Of a stretch of DNA of 64,000 nt, positions 54,295-62,235 are shown one piece after another. The position numbers and the translations under genes were made by a program. This DNA comes from Roseovarius atlanticus. GTDB lineage: Bacteria > Pseudomonadota > Alphaproteobacteria > Rhodobacterales > Rhodobacteraceae. The stretch covers positions 62,001-126,000 of the forward strand of contig NZ_LAXJ01000008.1 in assembly GCF_001441615.1 (NCBI RefSeq). The letters run 5' to 3'. Under the pieces are notes generated by a model. It searched no databases. It was given only the letters and a program-made list of their open reading frames with translations, and was not told where the DNA came from. Numbering within the stretch: position 1 is the stretch's first letter; each line of letters begins with the position of its first letter.

Positions 54295-55533
54295 TCAGGG
54301 GTCGGTGCGCTTGTCGTGTTCGCGGGCGGTGCGGGTGAGCCGCCCGATCAGGAAGGACGTGCGCGGCGACCAGACATAGCGGGTGCGAGCGCCCGCACTG
54401 GGCCGGATGAGCATTCGCACGAAGCTGAAGGCGATGAGCACGGCATGGGCCGCGGCGATCATCACGAACATCGCTTGCGGGCCGTAGCGTTCGATCAGGG
54501 CGGAGGCCACGTAGGGCGCGGCGATGGCGCCCAACGCGTAGAAAAACATCAGGGCGGCAGAGAGTTCCACCCGCTGTTCAGAGGTGGCGTAGTCGTTGGC
54601 GTGGGCGGCGGCGACGGAATAGATCGGAAAGGCGGTAAAGCCGAAGAAGAAGGCAGCGATCATGGCGCCGTTGGGCGAGGTGGTTCCGGCCAGGGCGGTG
54701 ACGATGCAGCACAGGATGGCGGCGAGCGAGAGGCCGATCATGACGTGGCGGCGGTCGAATTTGTCGGCGAGCCAGCCCGCCGGGTATTGCGCCAGCGCCC
54801 CGCCGAGGACGAAGGCGGCGAGAAACCACGCGATCTGGTCGAGCGCGAGGCCGACCTGCTGGCCATATAGGGGGCCCACCATGCGGAATGTGGCGCTGGA
54901 GAGCGCGGCGACGATCACGGCGGCGGCGGCGAGGGGCGAGCATTGGACCGCCAGCATGGGGCGCAGGCGGGGGGCCTTGGGGGTTTCGGGCTGGCGCACG
55001 GTGGTCAGCGTCAGCGGCAGCAGCGAGGCGCAGCAAATGATGGCCAGCAGGTTGTAGGAGACATATGACGCCGGTTCCAAGACGGAGATCAGCATTTGCG
55101 CGACGAGCGACGCGCCCATGTCCGCCACGCGGTAGATGCCCATGGTGCGCCCGCGCGTCTCGTTCGTGACCTTGGCTTGCAGCCAGGCCTCGACCACCGT
55201 GTAGCAGCCCGCGACGCAGAGCCCCGAGGCCACGCGCATCAGCGCCCAGGCGATGGGGTCTATGATGATCATGTGCATCAGAAGGCCGATGGCCCCGGCG
55301 GCGGTGAAGGCGGCGAAAGCGCGGGAATGGCCGACCGAGCCCATCAGACGCGGGGCGAACCAGCAGCCGATGAAGAAGCCGAAGAAATGCGCCGAGCCGA
55401 GAAAGCCGATTTCCTGGGTGGAGAAGTCGAGCGTGATGCCCGACAGCGCATCGAGCGGGGCCACGCCGCCGGTCGACAACTGCAACAGGATGACCGACAG
55501 GAAGAGGGCCGCGAAGGAAATGATCATGCGCAT
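54295..55533 (-). CDS. Major facilitator superfamily transporter
   Basis: The 412-residue protein has twelve hydrophobic segments. The MFS cytoplasmic motif appears in [17 protein letters not shown] and a related one in [15 protein letters not shown]. It resembles the YcaD/UMF-type MFS subgroup, whose substrates are mostly unknown. A basic C-terminal tail ends the protein. It is 70 bases downstream of the metG start on the same strand, probably with its own promoter. Confidence 0.9.
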   Translation of the reverse strand: MRMIISFAALFLSVILLQLSTGGVAPLDALSGITLDFSTQEIGFLGSAHFFGFFIGCWFAPRLMGSVGHSRAFAAFTAAGAIGLLMHMIIIDPIAWALMRVASGLCVAGCYTVVEAWLQAKVTNETRGRTMGIYRVADMGASLVAQMLISVLEPASYVSYNLLAIICCASLLPLTLTTVRQPETPKAPRLRPMLAVQCSPLAAAAVIVAALSSATFRMVGPLYGQQVGLALDQIAWFLAAFVLGGALAQYPAGWLADKFDRRHVMIGLSLAAILCCIVTALAGTTSPNGAMIAAFFFGFTAFPIYSVAAAHANDYATSEQRVELSAALMFFYALGAIAAPYVASALIERYGPQAMFVMIAAAHAVLIAFSFVRMLIRPSAGARTRYVWSPRTSFLIGRLTRTAREHDKRTDP

Positions 55534-55701
55534 GGGCGCAGATTGGCATGGCGCGGCGCGGATGTCCTGCCGCGTTTTCGACAGAACGGTGTCGTTTTCG
55601 GCGCGGCTGCCTGCTGGATGGGCGGTTTGCCGAGGGCCGCGCCAAGGGCTGGGGGAAGGGTGCCCGAACGCAGTCCTTGAACCGTCGCGTGCCGCCGCTG
55701 G

Positions 55702-57138
55702 TCAGAACAGGAAGTCGTTCGCGTCCAGATCGGCGAGGCTGACATTGCACAGCAGGATGGATGTGCCGTCTCCGGTGTCGATCAGAACATCGCCGCCCGC
55801 CTGGGTCGCGGCGCCCGAGGACGCCGATCCAAGGTTCAGATCGGCGATGTCGGTGATCGCGGAGACCGCGGTCAGGTCGATCCGCTCGAAATCGTTGAGC
55901 GCGTCGAAATCCGCAATCGTGTCGGTGCCATGGCCGTCGGCAAAAACGAACGTGTCGGCGTTGAAATCGCCGAACATCAGGTCGTTGCCGGCCCCGCCAT
56001 CGACGCGGTCAAATCCGGCGCCGGCGCCGATCCGGTCATCGCCGCCACCGGCCTCGATCACATCGTTGCCGATCTGACCATAGAAGGTCGTTGCGTCGGC
56101 GCCGCCCTGAAGCGTGTCGTCGCCCGCGCCGCCGAACTGGCCGCCGAAACCGTCGAAATCCTGAAGCAGGTCGTCGCCGTCGCCGCCGAAAAGCCGGTCG
56201 AACCCCGCGCCTCCGATCAGCGTGTCGGCGCCGTCGCCGCCGAAGAGGTTATCGGCCTGTGCCCCACCATAGATCAGGTCGTTGCCGGCATTGCCCAACA
56301 AATTGTCAAAGCCAAGCTCGCCATGGATTTCGTCGTCGCCGTCGCCGCCCTCGACGCCGTCAACGGTGGCCCCAAAGTTGCTGCCCGCGCGGATCAGGTC
56401 GTTGCCGTCGCCGCCGAACAACCGGTCGGGTCCGTCGCCGCCAAGCAGGGTGTCATCGTTCAGCCCGCCATAGAGGATGTCGAAGCCGTCGCCACCCTCG
56501 AGGTGGTCGTCGCCGAAGCCGCCCCAAAGTTGGTCGGCGTTGGCACCGCCGATCAACGTATCGGCGCCGGAGCCGCCGTGGATCGTATCGAAGCCGGCGC
56601 CGCCTTCGAGGCTGTCATTGCCGCTTTCGCCGTCGAGGTCGTCGTTGCCCGCGCCGCCGCGCAGAGTGTCGTTGTCCGTGCCGCCGTGCAGGGTATCGTT
56701 GCCGCCGAACCCGTCGATCAGGTCGTTGCCGCCGTGGCCGGACACGGCATCACGGTCCTCGGTCAGGGTGAAGGTGTCGTCGCCCGACAGCAAGACGGTG
56801 AAGGCCTCCAGATCGCTGCGGCCTTCGAGGCGGCGCAGATCGTCTTCGGTGAAGCCGGGGGCGAAATCCAGCTGCACAAGCCGATTGTTCGCGCCGTCGA
56901 TGATCGACACGGAATAGACCGGATCGCCAGAGTAGGAATTGGAAGCCGTGAACGCCCCTTCGAAGAGCAGGATGGCAGCGTCGCGGCTTTGGTTGAAACT
57001 GGTGTTGCCGGCCACGTAAGTCGGCCCCGACGCGTCGCGGGCGAGAAGGCCCATGTACCAGAAGTTCTGGTCGCTGAGACTGAGAAGATCGACCCCGAGC
57101 GTGGAGCCGGGGCGGGGAAAACCTGTGACGTCGACCAT
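55702..57138 (-). CDS. RTX calcium-binding protein, probable type I secretion substrate
   Basis: The 478-residue acidic protein has an N-terminal domain of about 120 residues with no recognised family. Some fifteen Gly/Asp-rich nonapeptide repeats follow (GGNDLIDGFGGNDTLHGG; GGSGADTLIGGANADQLWGG), forming a calcium-binding parallel beta-roll. Its last residues (LADLDANDFLF) have the acidic-hydrophobic ending of type I secretion signals. The ATG at 57138 is the likely start. No ABC exporter is in the window; TolC at 29.8 kb could be the outer membrane part. Confidence 0.88.
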   Translation of the reverse strand: MVDVTGFPRPGSTLGVDLLSLSDQNFWYMGLLARDASGPTYVAGNTSFNQSRDAAILLFEGAFTASNSYSGDPVYSVSIIDGANNRLVQLDFAPGFTEDDLRRLEGRSDLEAFTVLLSGDDTFTLTEDRDAVSGHGGNDLIDGFGGNDTLHGGTDNDTLRGGAGNDDLDGESGNDSLEGGAGFDTIHGGSGADTLIGGANADQLWGGFGDDHLEGGDGFDILYGGLNDDTLLGGDGPDRLFGGDGNDLIRAGSNFGATVDGVEGGDGDDEIHGELGFDNLLGNAGNDLIYGGAQADNLFGGDGADTLIGGAGFDRLFGGDGDDLLQDFDGFGGQFGGAGDDTLQGGADATTFYGQIGNDVIEAGGGDDRIGAGAGFDRVDGGAGNDLMFGDFNADTFVFADGHGTDTIADFDALNDFERIDLTAVSAITDIADLNLGSASSGAATQAGGDVLIDTGDGTSILLCNVSLADLDANDFLF

Positions 57139-57354
57139 TGCAAGCACCGTATATTCACAATTTCGAGCGCGATACGGGGTACGCCCGAGAAGTGCAACCT
57201 TGGAGAAACGAAATGGGTGTTCTGCCTGCGGGCATGACGGGCCTCGTGCGAAGGGTTTGGCGGTGGGTGTGCGGAGGCTATTGCGTCCAGGGGCGAAACC
57301 CACTTAAGCAACGCAAGACGCGCCGCGCGCGCAGCGCCAACCGATGGAGACACG

Positions 57355-58611
57355 ATGATCCACGACACCCCGGGCCTGATCGAGGCCGTTCGCGACCGCT
57401 TTGCCCATGTGGACCGCTGCCCGTTCCAGGGCGAGCGGATTTTCTTTGAAAACGCGGGCGGGGCGCTGACGCTGAAAAAGGTGGTGGAGACGTCGGGGTT
57501 CTATGCCGCGATCCCGGACAATCCTGGCCGTGCGAACCCGGCGGGGCAGGGCATCCAGGACGTGATCGACCGGGCCAAGGCGGATCTGGCGGTGTTCATG
57601 AATGCCTCGACGGGGCAGTTCTTTGCCGGGGAAAGCGGGACCGAGCTGCTGTTTCGGATGATCCGCACGGCCTGCGTGAACGCGCCCGAGGGGGCCAAGG
57701 TGATCGGGTCGTCGATCGAGCACCCCGCCTCGCGCAGCGCCGCGCGGCGCTGGGCCGAGGTGGCGGGGCTTCGTTATGTCGAGGTGCCGCATGACGACGC
57801 GACGGGCATGGTGACGGCAGAGGCCTATGCCGAACGCATGACGCCCGACGTCGCGGTGGCCACGATCGTCCATGCGTCGCCGGTTACAGGGATGGGGATG
57901 GAGGTGGCGGCGATTTCGGCTGCGATAAGGGCGGTGGCGCCGGAGGCGGTGATCATCGTCGACGGGATACAGCACGCGGCGCACGGGCAGCTGGACCTCG
58001 ACAGCTACGGCGTCGATGGCTATTCGATTTCACCCTACAAGGTGTTTTCGCGCCACGGCTTCGGGATCGGGTGGATTTCGGACCGGCTGAGCCGGATGCC
58101 GCATGAGAGGCTGATCGGGTCGCCCGAGGACGCGTGGGAGATGGGTACGCGCGATGCGGGGTCCTATGCCACCGTGTCGGACGTGGTGGCCTATTTCGAC
58201 TGGCTGGGCGGCGAGGTGTCGGACGAGACCGACCGCCGCCGCCGGATCGAGGCGGCGGGGCGGGCCATTCGCGCCTACGAGACGCATCTGACGGACGCGA
58301 TGATCAACGGCACCGGCAACCTGCCCGGGCTGCGCGACATGGATCACGTGAGCATCCTGGGCGGGGCCGACAACCCGGCGCGCGAGGGGCTGGTTTCGGT
58401 GGTGGTCTCGGGCGTGCCGTCGGCCGAGGTGGTCGAGCGGCTGAACGCGCAAGGCATCCGCACGCATATCCGCAAGGACGACCATTACAGCGGAAACGTT
58501 CTGAAACCGCTGGGGCTGAGCGATTGCATCCGCATCTCGATGTGCCACTACAATACCGAGGCCGAGGTGACGCGGCTGCTGACGGCGCTGCGCGAGATGG
58601 GCGAGGGCTAA
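57355..58611 (+). CDS. Class V PLP enzyme (cysteine desulfurase-like)
   Basis: The 418-residue protein has ERIFFENAGGALTLKKVVE at the start, SGTELLFRMIRTA, HASPVTGMGMEVAAI, the cofactor Asp in VIIVDGIQHAAHGQLDLD and the PLP lysine in YSISPYKVFSRHGFGIGW. This is the NifS/CsdA fold. No obvious catalytic cysteine loop of IscS type is seen, so desulfurase, lyase or kynureninase-like activity are all possible. GGAGA precedes the ATG. Its stop codon interlocks with that of the convergent gene. Confidence 0.87.
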   Translation: MIHDTPGLIEAVRDRFAHVDRCPFQGERIFFENAGGALTLKKVVETSGFYAAIPDNPGRANPAGQGIQDVIDRAKADLAVFMNASTGQFFAGESGTELLFRMIRTACVNAPEGAKVIGSSIEHPASRSAARRWAEVAGLRYVEVPHDDATGMVTAEAYAERMTPDVAVATIVHASPVTGMGMEVAAISAAIRAVAPEAVIIVDGIQHAAHGQLDLDSYGVDGYSISPYKVFSRHGFGIGWISDRLSRMPHERLIGSPEDAWEMGTRDAGSYATVSDVVAYFDWLGGEVSDETDRRRRIEAAGRAIRAYETHLTDAMINGTGNLPGLRDMDHVSILGGADNPAREGLVSVVVSGVPSAEVVERLNAQGIRTHIRKDDHYSGNVLKPLGLSDCIRISMCHYNTEAEVTRLLTALREMGEG

Positions 58612-59129
58612 AGCGGGTAGCCGAAGGTCGCGACGGTCTGCCAGATGTCGAGGTTGAGTTGCCGCAGGCGCGCGATCGAGGCGTCGATCCGCGCGACCTC
58701 CTGTGCGTCCGCGACTTCCTGCTTGCCAACGAGGATGCGGTCCTTGCGGTCGGCGATGCGCATCATGATCGTGTTGAGCGGCCCGCCATCGGGGCTGAAG
58801 GAATAGATGCAGTGGTTGAACTTGTTGCGCAAGGTGGCCTCCTTGCGGAACCGCGCGGTCAGCGACAGCACCGCGTCGCGCTGGTCGGCCGGTGTATGGG
58901 CGAGCTTGGCCAGCCGGTCGACAAGATCGAGCCGGGCGCTGGTGGTGTTGAGGGTCAGGAAGATGACCATCGCCACGTCCTTGTCGGTGTCGGCCAGCCC
59001 GGCGATCAGGTGGATCAACAGGCTCTCGGTGTTTGTCCAGTTGAAATTGAGCTGACCGACCCGCAGGAACATGTCGCGCAGCGCCTCTTCATGCGCGGGC
59101 TGCGCCGGTTCAGAGCCTTGACGTGGCAT
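58608..59129 (-). CDS. Conserved helical protein of unknown function, coupled to a LuxR-type regulator
   Basis: The 173-residue soluble protein is mainly helical with an acidic N-terminus. It contains the stretch QLNFNWTNTESLLIHLIAGL and later KFNHCIYSFSPDGGPL. I recognise no named domain. Its start lies 20 bases inside the end of the LuxR-type gene, so the two are probably translated together. Convergent stops overlap by four bases with the class V PLP gene. Confidence 0.75.
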   Translation of the reverse strand: MPRQGSEPAQPAHEEALRDMFLRVGQLNFNWTNTESLLIHLIAGLADTDKDVAMVIFLTLNTTSARLDLVDRLAKLAHTPADQRDAVLSLTARFRKEATLRNKFNHCIYSFSPDGGPLNTIMMRIADRKDRILVGKQEVADAQEVARIDASIARLRQLNLDIWQTVATFGYPL

Positions 59130-59868
59130 AGAGCATCGCCGCCTCGGTGCGGTTGTGGACGCCCAGCTTGGAGATGATGTGGTGAATGTGCAGCTTGACG
59201 GTGTTTTCCGACAAGCCCAGCTGGGCCGCGATCACCTTGTTCTGGCGCCCGCGCGCGACGTGTTCGAGCACCTCGATCTCGCGGACTGTCAGCCGATCCA
59301 GCGCGGAAGCGGCCACGCGGTTGCCGGGCTTTGCCGGCGTCATGTCTTCGCGGCCTCCGGCGTGGTTGGGTGGGTCGGTCGCCGTCAGCGTCGCCGACGT
59401 CAGCAGTTCGGGCGTCACGTAGGAGTGCCCCGAAAGGCAAAGCTTGAGCATCGAGATCCACGAGTCGAAGTTCAAGTGTACCGGAAAGAAGCTGGAGACG
59501 ACAGTGGGATAGAGCGGGCTGGTGATCAGCGACCTGCTTTTGTCCGGGTCGCCGTAGGCGCAGGCGATCTTTGCGCTGGATTGATTGCAGACCCAGGTCG
59601 CCAGATGTTCATCCAGCTTTTTCGCCGCACATTGATCGAGAATGACGAGGCAGAGACGGTCGCGCCAGGACGGCAGCATCTCGACAAGCTGGTCCACGGA
59701 GTCGAAACGTTTCACGACGGTCCTGTCGATCTCGGCTTCGGTGACCCGACAGAGCCTTTCGGAAAAGCTCTGATTGGCGGAAACCAATGCGATTACAGAA
59801 TGTGTTTTGCGTTCCAATTTTAAGAACTCTTTCGCGCGTACTTCGCGCGGCTCAGAAAAGTGCTGCAT
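59110..59868 (-). CDS. LuxR family transcriptional regulator with degenerate receiver-like N-terminus
   Basis: The 252-residue protein has a C-terminal LuxR helix-turn-helix (about 190-250, LTVREIEVLEHVARGRQNKV, then LSENTVKLHIHHIISKLGVH). Its N-terminal domain of about 150 residues folds like a receiver (RLCLVILDQCA) without a clear phosphorylation pocket. A GGGGGGAG ribosome binding site precedes the ATG. It is divergent from the low-complexity protein gene across a 674-nt AT-rich region, which suggests it controls that gene. Confidence 0.9.
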   Translation of the reverse strand: MQHFSEPREVRAKEFLKLERKTHSVIALVSANQSFSERLCRVTEAEIDRTVVKRFDSVDQLVEMLPSWRDRLCLVILDQCAAKKLDEHLATWVCNQSSAKIACAYGDPDKSRSLITSPLYPTVVSSFFPVHLNFDSWISMLKLCLSGHSYVTPELLTSATLTATDPPNHAGGREDMTPAKPGNRVAASALDRLTVREIEVLEHVARGRQNKVIAAQLGLSENTVKLHIHHIISKLGVHNRTEAAMLYATSRL

Positions 59869-60542
59869 GACAATGCTCCCCCCAAGAAGTCGTCACATTA
59901 CGCACTGTTAGATCAAAATAATTTATCAAACAGTCAAAATGAAATTCAAAAGATGACGCATCATACCACCACTGAAGTGTTGGCACAAATTTTCCTGTAA
60001 ATCGGGTTCCGGCATATATCATTCGGTCTGTTTTCTGCCAAAAGTCTAGATCTTTCGGATTAAATCGCAGGTTGAAGAACTACTTCGATTGTCGTGCGTG
60101 CATTGGACTGAATAGCCGGAACGGGTCAGTCGGCTTCATCTCAAGAATTTGAAATAAAAAGATAAAATATAGACGCCATCCGGTTTACTCAAGATTAACG
60201 GGTGTTTTTGACGTCCGATTCGCGCGCATCTTCGGTCAGGCACGACATCGTGCTGTAAGGATCGGGGATCCAACTCTAGTCAACGGACAATGGTGCACAA
60301 GGCGCCCGCGTATGCGGGACCGCATCTGTCCCGTGCGTCATGACCGCGACCGGAGACCGCCCCCGAAGAAAGGACAGGGTGAGGACCGGAACTTTTTATA
60401 TCGCAGTAAACGGGACGTCCAAGACCGAGATTTCGTTGCGGGTTCCCGAAAATTTCAAACCAAAGACAAACCAATCGCATCCGTCTGCATGTCACTTGGT
60501 ATAGAGCGGTGACCATCGGATGCTCCATTCGGAGAAAGTCCA
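59869..60542. other. Long AT-rich intergenic region between the LuxR-type gene and the low-complexity gene
   Basis: This is the longest gene-free stretch in the window and is visibly richer in A and T than its surroundings, especially 59880-60240. No supported open frame was found. It probably carries divergent promoters and binding sites for the LuxR-type regulator. I see no exact EcfG-type promoter, and no large perfect dyad was noticed. Confidence 0.5.
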
Positions 60543-62126
60543 ATGAGTAAGAAAAACCAATACCTTTTCGGTCTTCAGGGCCAAGGCCAGCTTCAGGGCC
60601 AGGGTCAAGGCCAAGCTCAGGCGCAAGGCCAGGGCCAGGGCCAGGGTCAGGATCAGCACCAGTCAAGCCATAATGAGAACGTGAACCTCAGTGGCAACGG
60701 CAACCTGAACGGCAATGGCAACGGCAATGCCAATGGCAACCTGAACGGCAACGGCAATGCCAACGGCAACCACAACGGTAATGGCAACGCCAACGGGAAC
60801 GCCAACGGCAACGTGAACGGCAATGCCAACGGCAACGTCAACGCCAACGGCAACTACAATCACAATGATGCCACCAACACCGCGACGAACACGGCCACGA
60901 ACACAGCGACCAATGTCAGCACGACAGACGTCAATGTGAACGTGGATGTCGGGCTGGAAGGCCTGCCGTCAGACGATGATTTTGCTGATTTCGACCTGTC
61001 AGGTGGCAGCTCGACCGGTGATATCATGATGGCGACCAAGGGCGGTAGCGTTCATGCTGTTTATGGCGCCGGCAATGACATCGTTCTGAAAGACGTGCTG
61101 GAAGACGCGCTGAACGGCGCCGGCAACGACGCCGGGACCGTTCTGGCGCAATCGGCGTCGCTGACGGACAATGACACCGTTCACAACGCGCAGGTCCAGA
61201 ACAGCGGCAATTTCCAGCAGCAGGGCAGCGCGACAGGCGGGACGGCGACTGCCGATGAAGGCATCGAATCCCAGCCGACGGGGGGCACTGGCGGGTCCGG
61301 TGCGCTTTCGGCCGGCGGATGGGGCGGTGACGCCGCATCGCTTGGCGGGATCGCGGCAGCCGCGGGCGGCCAAGGCGGCCATGGCGGCATCGCGGCCTCC
61401 GGCGGTGGTGACGGCGCGGCCGGCCTTGGCGGTGGACTGGGTTCCATCGGCGTGGGCGTCGGTGTCGGCGGCGAGACCGGTAACGGCGGTGCTGGCGGTG
61501 ACGGCGGCAACGCGGCCTCTGGCGCGATCGGCGTGAATGACGCCGATGGCGGTGGTGCGGCTGGCCTTGGCGGCGGACTGGGCCTGGGTGGCCTTGGGCT
61601 GGTACCGGTCGGCCTGGGAGCCGGGATCGGCCTGGGGGCCGGCGGTGACGGCGGCGACGGCGGCAATGCCGGGTCCGGCGCGATCGGTGCCTCCGACGCG
61701 GATGGCGGCAACAGCGGCGGCGCGAACGCGCTGGGTGCCGGCATGAGCACCGGCCTGGGCCTTGGCCTGGGTGCCGGCGGCGACGGCGGCATGGCTGCGG
61801 CGCGCGCAGGTGGCGGCGGTGACGGCATGGGTGGCCAGGCCATGGGTGGTGCCGCAGGTGCCATCGGCGGCTATGGCGGCTCGGCCGGCAACGCCAACAA
61901 CGGCGACGGCGGCATGGCCGGACATGGCGGCCTCTGGGGCTCGAACAATGGCGATGACGGCTTTGTCAACGGCTTGAGCGAAGCCCAAGCGTCGGCGGTT
62001 GTCGATACCTCGGCGTTCAACCAGAGCATCGTTCAGGGTGCCAACATCCTGGGCAACACGGTCGACATGACCGTGGTCGGCGGCTCGCTGACCTCGACGC
62101 TGGTGGGCGAAGACGACACCGTCTGA
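60543..62126 (+). CDS. Low-complexity Gln/Gly, Asn/Gly and Gly-rich protein, putative exported matrix protein
   Basis: The 527-residue protein has a GGAGAAAG ribosome binding site. It runs through a short polar start, a Gln-Gly block (residues 10-40), an Asn-Gly block (44-107), a Thr-Asn-Ala block (109-124), a VNVNVDV segment, a mixed region and a long Gly-rich part (about 225-470). The non-repetitive C-terminus ends FNQSIVQGANILGNTVDMTV and GEDDTV. There is no cysteine or signal peptide. Composition suggests a disordered or amyloid-like polymer, with the acidic C-terminus a possible type I secretion signal. No known family is recognised. Confidence 0.75.
   Translation: MSKKNQYLFGLQGQGQLQGQGQGQAQAQGQGQGQGQDQHQSSHNENVNLSGNGNLNGNGNGNANGNLNGNGNANGNHNGNGNANGNANGNVNGNANGNVNANGNYNHNDATNTATNTATNTATNVSTTDVNVNVDVGLEGLPSDDDFADFDLSGGSSTGDIMMATKGGSVHAVYGAGNDIVLKDVLEDALNGAGNDAGTVLAQSASLTDNDTVHNAQVQNSGNFQQQGSATGGTATADEGIESQPTGGTGGSGALSAGGWGGDAASLGGIAAAAGGQGGHGGIAASGGGDGAAGLGGGLGSIGVGVGVGGETGNGGAGGDGGNAASGAIGVNDADGGGAAGLGGGLGLGGLGLVPVGLGAGIGLGAGGDGGDGGNAGSGAIGASDADGGNSGGANALGAGMSTGLGLGLGAGGDGGMAAARAGGGGDGMGGQAMGGAAGAIGGYGGSAGNANNGDGGMAGHGGLWGSNNGDDGFVNGLSEAQASAVVDTSAFNQSIVQGANILGNTVDMTVVGGSLTSTLVGEDDTV
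60577..60925 (+). repeat. Coding tandem hexanucleotide-type repeats (Gln-Gly, Asn-Gly, Thr-Asn-Ala blocks)
   Basis: Three successive imperfect tandem arrays encode the low-complexity blocks: units like GGCCAGGGTCAA near 60580-60655, AACGGCAATGGC near 60690-60860, and ACCAACACCGCG near 60873-60915. Synonymous variation among units indicates that the arrays are not very recent. Confidence 0.75.
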
Positions 62127-62151
62127 GGCCCCGGCCTTGCATTGAAAACGG

Positions 62152-62175
62152 CCTGCGCGGTGCGCATCGCGCAGG
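62152..62175 (+). terminator. Hairpin between the low-complexity gene and the repeat-protein gene
   Basis: An 8-bp stem (CCTGCGCG / CGCGCAGG) with an 8-nt loop is followed by TCATATTTT, 26 bases after the stop codon. It may be a partial terminator allowing limited read-through to the next gene at 62236. Confidence 0.6.
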
Positions 62176-62235
62176 TCATATTTTAAACCAGAAAAGTAGG
62201 TCTGGTCTTCGATCTCTGACGAGTAGGAAGAACAA

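Noticed and set aside
60312-60512. 66-codon open frame in the AT-rich gap
   Set aside because: The product is a random-looking Arg/Asp-rich sequence, without ribosome binding site or stop spacing consistent with an operon.
60663-60863. Repeated units resembling a CRISPR or satellite array
   Set aside because: The units are in-frame codon repeats encoding Asn-Gly blocks with synonymous changes and no spacers. They belong to the coding sequence at 60543-62126.
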